Shown in pieces: positions 1 through 5,117 of a DNA stretch of 16,837 nt (position 1 is the first letter of the stretch; every line of letters begins with the position of its first letter). Below the pieces are notes generated by a model, which saw only the letters and a program-made list of their open reading frames with translations, was not told the origin of the DNA and did no database searches. Position numbers and translations under genes: made by a program. The DNA is from CAYVOX01 sp964453035 (GTDB taxonomy: Bacteria > Chloroflexota > Anaerolineae > Anaerolineales > Anaerolineaceae), in assembly GCA_964453035.1 (NCBI GenBank), contig CAYVOX010000062.1:1-16837 (forward strand), given 5' to 3'.

Positions 1-2
1 CG

Positions 3-416
3 GCGGTGCGCATCCCGTTCCTGCACATTGCCGATGCGGCAGCGGAGCGCATCAGGGCGGCGGGGTTGAGCCGGGTGGGCCTGCTGGGGACGCGCTTCAC
101 CATGGAGCAGGATTTTTACGCCGGTCGGCTGCGCGAGCGGCACGGGCTGGAGGTGTTGACGCCGCCTGAAGAGGAGCGCGCCGTGGTGCACCGCATCATT
201 TACGAGGAGCTGGTGCTGGGGCAGGTTCGAGCGGATTCACGGGCGGCGTATGCTGCAATCATGCGCGGGCTGGCGGCGCGCGGGGCACAGGGGATCATCC
301 TGGGGTGCACGGAGATCGGGCTGCTGGTCAGCCAGGGGGATAGTGCCGTGCCGCTGTTTGACACCACCCGCATCCATGCCGAGGCGGCAGTGGACTGGGC
401 CTTGAGGGAGGATTGA
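3..416 (+). CDS. Aspartate/glutamate racemase family protein (5' end outside window)
   Basis: This is the C-terminal part of a cofactor-independent amino-acid racemase, the family that interconverts L- and D-aspartate or L- and D-glutamate using two cysteines. About 138 residues are visible against roughly 230 for the family, and the reading frame is open to the left edge, so the start and the first catalytic cysteine lie outside the window. Visible family landmarks are VGLLGT followed by TM and a fYxxRL segment, an IIYEEL segment, the second catalytic cysteine in ILGCTEI (Cys about residue 101 counted from the GTG at 6), and a C-terminal LFDTT plus histidine. The next gene begins 2 nt after this stop and its ribosome-binding site lies inside this gene's end, so they are probably co-transcribed. 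Substrate cannot be told from the fragment. The GTG at 6 is almost certainly internal. Confidence 0.85.
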   Translation, partial: AVRIPFLHIADAAAERIRAAGLSRVGLLGTRFTMEQDFYAGRLRERHGLEVLTPPEEERAVVHRIIYEELVLGQVRADSRAAYAAIMRGLAARGAQGIILGCTEIGLLVSQGDSAVPLFDTTRIHAEAAVDWALRED

Positions 417-418
417 GC

Positions 419-1552
419 ATGCGCCTTTACTTTGCGCGGCACGGCGAGAGTGAAGCCAATGTGTTACGGATTATCTCTAACCAGGATTGGAAGCACCCGC
501 TGACCGAACTGGGGCGGGCGCAGGCGCAGGGTCTGGCGGATCGGCTGCAGGGGGAGGGCATCACGCATTTGTTTTCCAGCCCGGTGCAACGCGCGGTGGA
601 GACGGCGGAGATCATCTCGGCGACGCTGGGGGTACCTAACCACCAGGAGGAGGCACTGCGCGAGAACAATAACGGCAGCCTGGAAGGGCGCAGCGACGCG
701 GAAGCCTGGCAGATTTATGAACGCGCGATGGAGCAGTGGTACAAGGAAGTGCTGGATGCGCGCATCGCGGACGGCGAGACACTGGGGGAACTGCAGGCGC
801 GCTTTGGGGCGTTCATCCGCGGGCTGCTGGCGGAGCACGGCAAGAGCGCGAGCCGGATGGTGCTGGTGGGGCACGGTGGGCTGTTCCGGGCGGGGCTGCC
901 GGTGGTGCTGGAGCGGATTGACCCGACGTTTTCGTGGAGTCACCCCCTGGCTAACTGCGCGATGGTAGTGGCGGAAGCGCGCGACGGCAAATTGGAGTGC
1001 ATCCACTGGGATGGAGCTGACCTGGGATGGCGGAAAGGCGGGCAGTATGATGAATTTGAGGTGGCGGTGATGGGGGCGGTGACGTCCGAACTGGTGGAGG
1101 CGTTTGAACGGTTGATGCCGCAGCTTTCAGCGGGGCGCAGACCGCCCACGGCGGCGGAACTGGCGGAGATGATCGCTTCGCGCTCGGTGCTGTTCACGGC
1201 GGTGATGGGGGGGAGAATTGTGGGCAGCCTGACGCTGGTGGTGTTCCGCACGCCGACCGGGCTGCACGCGCATATTGAGGATGTGGTGGTGGATGAGGCA
1301 GCGCGCGGGCGGGGCATCGGCGCGGGGCTGACCAGGGCGGGAATCGCGCAGGCGCGGGCGCTGGGGTGCGATGCGGTGGATTTAACTTCCAACCCGAAGC
1401 GCGAGGCGGCTAACCGGCTGTACCAGCGGCTGGGTTTTCAGCGGCGGGAGACGAACGTGTACCGGTTTGATTTGAGGGAGCAGGCGGGGAAGGATTTGCC
1501 GCAGGATACGACGGAAAAGCTCGGGTCGAGTTCGTCACAAACCCCGCCATAG
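419..1552 (+). CDS. Histidine phosphatase - GNAT acetyltransferase fusion protein
   Basis: Two enzymes are joined in one 377-residue chain. Residues 1-205 are a histidine-phosphatase (phosphoglycerate mutase-like) domain: RHGE at 7-10 with His8 as the phospho-acceptor, SSPVQRAVETA at 53-63, and the second active-site histidine in GHGG (His152). Residues 215-352 are a GNAT N-acetyltransferase domain with acetyl-CoA loop RGRGIG at 296-301 and the usual NRLYQRLGF motif near 332-340. Substrates are unknown. I chose ATG 419 because GAGGGAGGA at 404-412 sits 6 nt upstream; a TTG at 413 is also in frame but would abut the Shine-Dalgarno. The last 25 or so residues after YRFDL are serine-rich and look unlike a GNAT end. 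They overlap a minus-strand ORF, so the natural stop may have been lost in a rearrangement. Confidence 0.85.
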   Translation: MRLYFARHGESEANVLRIISNQDWKHPLTELGRAQAQGLADRLQGEGITHLFSSPVQRAVETAEIISATLGVPNHQEEALRENNNGSLEGRSDAEAWQIYERAMEQWYKEVLDARIADGETLGELQARFGAFIRGLLAEHGKSASRMVLVGHGGLFRAGLPVVLERIDPTFSWSHPLANCAMVVAEARDGKLECIHWDGADLGWRKGGQYDEFEVAVMGAVTSELVEAFERLMPQLSAGRRPPTAAELAEMIASRSVLFTAVMGGRIVGSLTLVVFRTPTGLHAHIEDVVVDEAARGRGIGAGLTRAGIAQARALGCDAVDLTSNPKREAANRLYQRLGFQRRETNVYRFDLREQAGKDLPQDTTEKLGSSSSQTPP

Positions 1553-1709
1553 CCTTCACATCGCATGCCAGCTCTCCAATAGCTTTCGCCTCGCTGGCCA
1601 GCCCCGCAAACCACACCCGCACTTTCGGGAAATAATTAAACACCAGGCTCGCCACCATGGCCAAAATCGCCACCAGCACCTCACCGTTCACCACGAAATC
1701 AGTAATCAT
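1410..1709 (-). CDS. Small membrane protein ORF, holin-like, probably with altered 3' end
   Basis: I do not recognise a named family with confidence. The start is well supported: on the minus strand AAGGAGA precedes the ATG at 1709 at normal spacing. Residues 8-28 form one hydrophobic helix, followed by an F-P-K-x-R-x-W segment that recalls small holin-like proteins in which a helix ends at a basic-aromatic patch. After about residue 58 the sequence becomes Pro/Ser/Asn-rich without any domain look, and it runs 143 nt antisense into the phosphatase-GNAT gene. The likely reading is a genuine gene start whose natural C-terminus was replaced, with the stop at 1410 being accidental. The coding evidence is the Shine-Dalgarno and the membrane helix only. 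Confidence 0.45.
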   Translation of the reverse strand: MITDFVVNGEVLVAILAMVASLVFNYFPKVRVWFAGLASEAKAIGELACDVKAMAGFVTNSTRAFPSYPAANPSPPAPSNQTGTRSSPAAENPAAGTAG

Positions 1710-1738
1710 ATGTTCTCCTTGTATTTGAACAATCCGCC

Positions 1739-2506
1739 ATGTCTTTTAACTCCCTTTCTGATCAAGTTCCATATCCACCTCCAGCAACTCCTTCAATTAG
1801 TGGGGCGGCAAAAGTACAAACTGCTTTTCCCCCATATCCTGCCCCGATTATCCCAACAGAAACATTAATTCCACCTGCACAACGTGATAATTTAAATTAT
1901 CAGGTTTACTTACCTATCGTTGTTAAGAGCTATGATCGTAATAAGGCGGTTGATTATGCAGATGCTTGGGCTCATGGCCGCAATTCGAATTATCCTAATT
2001 ACCAAAGTACTTGCGGTTGTACTGATTGCACGAATTATGTTTCTCAAGCTATTCACGAAGGTGGATTAGCCTTGAAAACCGGTGATTGGGACCCTAATGA
2101 TCCTTTCGAATGGTGGTATAAACCAGTTCTTTGGTGGTATGAAAATTCCAATACATGGAGTGCAACCGATTGGTTTAACACATATGTTCATCAATATCCT
2201 AACGAATTTGAAGTATATTCTTGGCCAACAAACCTAATATCCGGAGATTTCTTTACTATGGATTTACAAGGGGAAAATCCAAGTGACCCTCCTGATGGTA
2301 TTCCCGACCATGTTCGATTTATTGTGGGTTATGGTGACACAAGTGTCGACCAGATCGACTACACAGATGGATGTGGCGTTAATAAACAAATTCCAGCGCA
2401 GACATTCACTTTACTTATAAATCAGCATTGTTTCGACCGAAAACATGTGGCTTGGGATTATAACTTGCCAAATAATATCGGTCGATGGTCCATACATGTA
2501 AAATGA
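1739..2506 (+). CDS. Putative amidase domain protein (Amidase_6 type, cysteine hydrolase)
   Basis: A 255-residue protein whose residues 65-255 match the Amidase_6 (PF12671) pattern from memory: YDRNKAVDYA at 65-74, NYPNY at 84-88, then D-C-T-N-Y-V-S-Q at 96-103 with Cys97 as likely nucleophile, ISGDFF at 168-173, and D-H-V at 190-192 with His191 as likely partner. Such domains belong to the NlpC/P60-CHAP-like papain fold and often act on peptidoglycan or peptide bonds outside the cell. Before it, VYLPIVVK (57-64) resembles a linker motif common in secreted Chloroflexota proteins, and residues 1-50 are Pro-rich. No signal peptide is present, no ribosome-binding site precedes ATG 1739, and an in-frame stop lies at 1703-1705. 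The 5' end therefore looks truncated. Codon use is AT-rich, unlike the flanking genes. Confidence 0.7.
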   Translation: MSFNSLSDQVPYPPPATPSISGAAKVQTAFPPYPAPIIPTETLIPPAQRDNLNYQVYLPIVVKSYDRNKAVDYADAWAHGRNSNYPNYQSTCGCTDCTNYVSQAIHEGGLALKTGDWDPNDPFEWWYKPVLWWYENSNTWSATDWFNTYVHQYPNEFEVYSWPTNLISGDFFTMDLQGENPSDPPDGIPDHVRFIVGYGDTSVDQIDYTDGCGVNKQIPAQTFTLLINQHCFDRKHVAWDYNLPNNIGRWSIHVK

Positions 2507-2552
2507 CTTCATTCAACTCATAATTTTTGAACACACTTTGAGGAGAAAATTC

Positions 2553-2614
2553 ATGAATAGGCCAAATACCAAAAGATTTTAATTATTTGCCTGGCTCTTA
2601 CAATAATTATTTCT
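2553..2614 (+). pseudogene. 5' end of a secreted or lipoprotein gene, frameshifted and cut by the scaffold gap
   Basis: AGGAG at 2541-2545 lies 7 nt before ATG 2553, a strong translation start. In that frame the product is only nine residues (MNRPNTKRF, stop 2580-2582). However, the frame beginning at 2576 reads ILIICLALTIIIS directly into the Ns, a textbook signal-peptide core. Restoring one A in the AAAA run at 2571-2574 would join the two as MNRPNTKK plus ILIICLALTIIIS. A single-base indel beside an assembly gap is therefore the simplest explanation, and the intact gene would encode an exported protein. The piece at 2716-2838 may be its other end. Confidence 0.45.
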
Positions 2615-2714
2615 NNNNNNNNNNNNNNNNNNNNNNNNNNNNNNNNNNNNNNNNNNNNNNNNNNNNNNNNNNNNNNNNNNNNNNNNNNNNNNNNNNNNNN
2701 NNNNNNNNNNNNNN
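2615..2714. other. Assembly gap (100 Ns)
   Basis: Exactly 100 consecutive Ns. This is the conventional length for a scaffold gap of unknown size, so reading frames and distances across it cannot be trusted. Confidence 0.98.
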
Positions 2715-2715
2715 T

Positions 2716-2838
2716 ATTGAAAATGATGTTGCTACAATTGTCTTTGATGATGGCCCTAGAACAAATCAAATGACTTTAGTAAAAATAAAGGATGAATGGC
2801 TTATTGCTGGAAACGTAATCCAAGCAGTGCATCCATAA
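2716..2838 (+). CDS. C-terminal fragment, possible NTF2-like/lumazine-binding fold protein
   Basis: Forty codons are readable after the gap, ending in TAA at 2836-2838. The fragment contains NDVATIVFDDG and then LVKIKDEWLIAG. This alternation, with a charged loop followed by K-x-x-x-W-L/K-I, is typical of the last strands of NTF2-like or DUF4878-type small secreted domains, but 40 residues do not allow a firm call. It probably belongs with the signal-peptide start on the left side of the gap, giving one small exported protein between the amidase and the membrane protein. Codon use is AT-rich like its neighbours. Confidence 0.5.
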   Translation: MENDVATIVFDDGPRTNQMTLVKIKDEWLIAGNVIQAVHP

Positions 2839-2889
2839 TCAAACAATAAATAATTAGTTGAGTTGATGGATGAATAATTGGTATCATTT

Positions 2890-3441
2890 ATGACGAAAGG
2901 GAAGGGATTAATAACTTCAATGGAAAATATTTCTGAGCCATTCAAGATTTCAGATATGAAAAGAAGCAAAATAGTTATTGCATTTTCGGTTATTAGTTTG
3001 TTTATGGCCATTACCTTGTTAATAATACGACGTAATTCTACCTTCGAGCGCGCCTTACTAAACATGGCGGTAATAACTATCAGTACAACTTTGCTTTGGT
3101 TCAAAATAAAGCGATTGACCAAATTCCAAATTAGCTTATCTATTGTGATAGGTATAATTGGGATAATTGCTAGTTTACTTTTTACAGAGAATTATGCAGG
3201 TGGAGAATGGTTATTCCATTTACATAAGGGATATCCATTTAGTTGGATGGACGGTGGTTTATCAATATTGCCGGCCTTAGAAAAAGGAATGCCCGTTGCT
3301 GAATATGTGGCTAAAAATCCTGAAATAATTCAATGGAGAGTTGATATTCCTGCTTTGGTGATAGATGCATTTTTCTGGATCAATCTAAGCATAATAATTT
3401 ATCAATTAAGTCGATTGTTAATTGAAAAGCTTAAACAATAA
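2890..3441 (+). CDS. Small multi-pass membrane protein of unknown function
   Basis: The protein has four predicted transmembrane helices, roughly residues 27-45, 52-70, 77-97 and 157-178 counted from ATG 2890. Between helices 3 and 4 is an extracytoplasmic stretch with GYPFSW and a short acidic/aromatic loop. The W-x-V-D-I-P-A-L-V-I-D-A-F-F-W entry into the last helix recalls small uncharacterised membrane proteins of Anaerolineae and cyanobacteria, but I cannot name a family. The start is uncertain: TTG 2878, ATG 2890, ATG 2920 and ATG 2956 are all in frame and none has a good Shine-Dalgarno; the purine run at 2897-2907 lies 12 nt before 2920. It follows the gap-broken gene by about 50 nt, so the two may be co-transcribed. 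Codon use is AT-rich. Confidence 0.6.
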   Translation: MTKGKGLITSMENISEPFKISDMKRSKIVIAFSVISLFMAITLLIIRRNSTFERALLNMAVITISTTLLWFKIKRLTKFQISLSIVIGIIGIIASLLFTENYAGGEWLFHLHKGYPFSWMDGGLSILPALEKGMPVAEYVAKNPEIIQWRVDIPALVIDAFFWINLSIIIYQLSRLLIEKLKQ

Positions 3442-3650
3442 TTCCATTTCCAACCAACTTAGAAAATATATCTATCCATGCTTCTTGAATTATAAGCCAT
3501 TTTACTTTTCCATTCCGAAAGTCACTATGTGCACTTGAACCAAAGAATGCCAGTATGTCTTACATATCCTGACCTGATGGTAGCGATTGTTTTCATTCCA
3601 TGCAATCCCTCCAATTGTCTTACGGACCGATAATCGCCATTGATTAGTAT

Positions 3651-3749
3651 TCATTGGCACAGAAACAGGATAAGCGGGATGAGCAGATAGACGAAGGTGA
3701 TCCGTACCCAGATTCGAGGATTGGAGGGCGGTGTTTTATTAGCTGACAT
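3651..3749 (-). pseudogene. Truncated start of an isoprenylcysteine methyltransferase-like membrane protein
   Basis: On the minus strand GGGGAAG precedes an ATG at 3749 by 4-5 nt. The 32-residue product has a short polar head ending in NPRIWVR and then one hydrophobic helix, ITFVYLLIPLILFLC, before a stop at 3651. This polar-head plus helix pattern resembles, from memory, the N-terminus of isoprenylcysteine carboxyl methyltransferase family proteins in Chloroflexota, which continue through several more helices. The break comes after the first helix, just where composition becomes AT-rich. I read it as a gene beheaded at the edge of the AT-rich islet. A genuine 32-residue membrane peptide is the alternative. 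Confidence 0.4.
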
Positions 3750-3977
3750 TTTTCTTCCCCGCAGGTGCGCACTTGCCTGCATTTTCATCATACAGCCTTT
3801 CACAGCAGTTGGGAAGGGGGAGAGAACGGGAATTGGAGGAAATATCAGGCAGGCACGCGACCCGGTTTTACTTTTCCAACCTGGTAAAGAATTGACTGCA
3901 AGGCCGGATGTGTTTAATTGAAATTGCCTCACTCTGAGCAGCCCCGGATTCTTAATGTACTAGAACATAAATTCTGA

Positions 3978-3983
3978 TATAAT
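3978..3983 (+). promoter_or_regulatory. -10 box TATAAT for the LuxR-type gene, leaderless layout
   Basis: A perfect TATAAT ends 6 nt before ATG 3990, so the expected transcription start (about 7 nt after the box) coincides with the start codon. No Shine-Dalgarno fits in between. The -35 region (about 3955-3960, ATGTAC) is weak. Confidence 0.6.
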
Positions 3984-3989
3984 GATGAT

Positions 3990-4397
3990 ATGAACCTTTG
4001 GAGGCGCGTGCTGCAGGCGCTGGGGCTGGTCCGCAGGGCGGAACGGCGCGTGTTTACGTTGGATGAGCAGACGGGGGCGTGGCTGCAATCGCTGGCGGAG
4101 CGGGAGCAACGCCCGGCGGAGGAAGTGGCGGCAAAGTTGCTGGCGCAGGCGTTTTGCGACCGCCAGGCGGCGGAGGCGCAACTGGCCTGCTGGCGCAGCC
4201 TTTCGCCGCGCGAGCAGCAGGTGGCGGCGCTGGTGTGCCTGGGCTACACTAACCGGCACATCGCCCTGCGGCTGGAGGTTTCGCCGAACACGGTGAAGAC
4301 GCATGTTTCCAACGTGTTGCGCAAGTTTGGGGTGGCGGGGCGGCAGGAGCTGCGCCTGGCGCTGGAGGGGTGGAATTTTGACGGGTGGGAGGGGTGA
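3990..4397 (+). CDS. LuxR/GerE-type DNA-binding regulator with RHH-like N-terminus
   Basis: A 135-residue cytoplasmic transcription factor. Residues 71-122 form a GerE helix-turn-helix: LSPREQ at 71-76, GYTNRHIALRL at 85-95, and the recognition helix SPNTVKTHVSNVLRKF at 98-113. There is no receiver, PAS or ATPase domain, so it is not a two-component response regulator. Residues 21-55 (FTLDE..., W31, then a P-x-E-E-V-A-A-K-L-L helix pair) resemble a ribbon-helix-helix segment, which could mediate dimerisation. The target genes are unknown. It stands alone, 129 nt before the MarR gene, and GC-rich codon use resumes here after the AT-rich islet. The ATG at 3990 is favoured because of the TATAAT box placed for a leaderless transcript. 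Confidence 0.8.
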   Translation: MNLWRRVLQALGLVRRAERRVFTLDEQTGAWLQSLAEREQRPAEEVAAKLLAQAFCDRQAAEAQLACWRSLSPREQQVAALVCLGYTNRHIALRLEVSPNTVKTHVSNVLRKFGVAGRQELRLALEGWNFDGWEG

Positions 4398-4456
4398 TTT
4401 CAGCCCGCGGGGACGCGGGGTGGGGTCAAAGCGGGGGCTGGAGTAAAGAAACACCA

Positions 4457-4485
4457 TTGACAAAAGTGATACCGGGGTGTATAGT
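4457..4485 (+). promoter_or_regulatory. Sigma-70-type promoter of the marR-exporter operon
   Basis: TTGACA at 4457-4462 and TATAGT at 4480-4485 are separated by exactly 17 nt, which makes this one of the best promoters in the window. The start of transcription is expected near 4492, giving a leader of about 35 nt before the MarR ATG. Confidence 0.75.
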
Positions 4486-4500
4486 TCCGCCTCGTACTAT
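4481..4500. promoter_or_regulatory. Candidate MarR operator overlapping the -10 box
   Basis: ATAGT (4481-4485) and ACTAT (4496-4500) form an inverted repeat with a 10-nt spacer, covering the -10 box and the transcription start. A second short dyad, CTCG-N7-CGAG, lies at 4491-4505. MarR proteins commonly autoregulate from such a position, but five-base arms can arise by chance. Confidence 0.3.
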
Positions 4501-4526
4501 TCGAGTTGTGACGATATGGAGCGGCT

Positions 4527-5087
4527 ATGCCCACTAACCCTGACCCGTTTGAGCCGATGCAGGCGCACATGCGCGCTCACGTGCGCGCGATGACCGGCAG
4601 CGATGAGATTGCCGGCGTTGAGCTGTTTGCGCTGCTGCGCATGGCTTCTAACCTCTTTGAGAACCAGGCAGTTGAGAAAGGCAGCCCGTACGACCTTTCC
4701 GGGCCGCGCCTGGGGCTGTTGATGCGCCTTTACGGGGAGGAATGCGAGGGCCGGCAGGCGGGGCTGACGCCCACGCACCTGAGCCGCAGCGATAAAGTGA
4801 GCAAGAATACGATCAGTTCACACCTGCGCGGGCTGGAAGCGCAGGGACTGATTACCCGGCAGATTGACGCGGCGGATAAGCGCCTGTTTCGCATCCGCCT
4901 GACGGACACCGGGCGGCAGGTGGTGCAGAGCAGCGCGCCGCGGCACATTCAGCGCTTGAATCAGATGGCGGCGGCGCTTTTGCCAGAGGAGCAAGCGCTG
5001 CTGAATGCTTTGTTAAGGAAATTAATCCGTCCGCTTATTGCGTGCAGTTTGCCACAGGGTGGGCTGCCCGAGAGCGATGGACGATAG
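4527..5087 (+). CDS. MarR family transcriptional regulator
   Basis: A 186-residue winged-helix regulator. The DNA-binding part spans about residues 70-142: GLTPTHLSR, then the recognition helix KVSKNTISSHLRGLEAQGLI, then the wing with D-A-A-D-K-R-L-F-R-I-R-L-T-D-T-G, the standard MarR signature. N- and C-terminal helices would form the dimer interface. Members bind small toxic compounds and release DNA, often controlling an adjacent exporter. Here two ABC exporter genes begin 30 nt downstream, so control of drug or metabolite export is the obvious inference. GGAG at 4518-4521 lies 5 nt before ATG 4527. The stop codon lies within a 10-bp tandem duplication (5085-5104). Confidence 0.88.
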   Translation: MPTNPDPFEPMQAHMRAHVRAMTGSDEIAGVELFALLRMASNLFENQAVEKGSPYDLSGPRLGLLMRLYGEECEGRQAGLTPTHLSRSDKVSKNTISSHLRGLEAQGLITRQIDAADKRLFRIRLTDTGRQVVQSSAPRHIQRLNQMAAALLPEEQALLNALLRKLIRPLIACSLPQGGLPESDGR

Positions 5088-5104
5088 TCATCTTTAGTCA
5101 TCTT
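5085..5104 (+). repeat. Perfect 10-bp tandem duplication at the marR stop codon
   Basis: The unit TAGTCATCTT occurs twice in succession (5085-5094 and 5095-5104). The first copy includes the MarR stop TAG. The duplication ends just before the GGAGG ribosome-binding site of the next gene and lengthens the spacing between the two genes. Confidence 0.9.
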
Positions 5105-5117
5105 TTTGGAGGTTGCC

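Larger units (their letters stand above)
3442..3989. other. Intergenic region with a gene remnant and a promoter
   Basis: This stretch of 548 bases has no intact gene that I can support. From 3442 to about 3650 it stays AT-rich; short open frames on the minus strand are not convincing. At 3651-3749 (minus) there is a 32-codon gene start, described separately. From 3750 to 3950 nothing is recognised; a 74-codon plus-strand frame at 3697-3921 lacks a ribosome-binding site and any family look. A TATAAT box at 3978-3983 serves the downstream LuxR-type gene. Confidence 0.6.

Noticed and set aside
3500..3650. Minus-strand 50-codon frame starting at about 3654 in the AT-rich stretch
   Set aside because: Two different frames look equally plausible here and neither has a ribosome-binding site or known motif.
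3697..3921. Plus-strand 74-codon open frame in the intergenic region
   Set aside because: No ribosome-binding site, no recognisable motif, and it lies opposite the better supported minus-strand gene start.
3963..3974. GAAC-ATAA-ATTC resembling a LexA box of the GAAC-N4-GTTC type
   Set aside because: One half-site deviates, the gene is a LuxR-type regulator with no SOS link, and no such box is seen before the polymerase cassette at 9095-9236.
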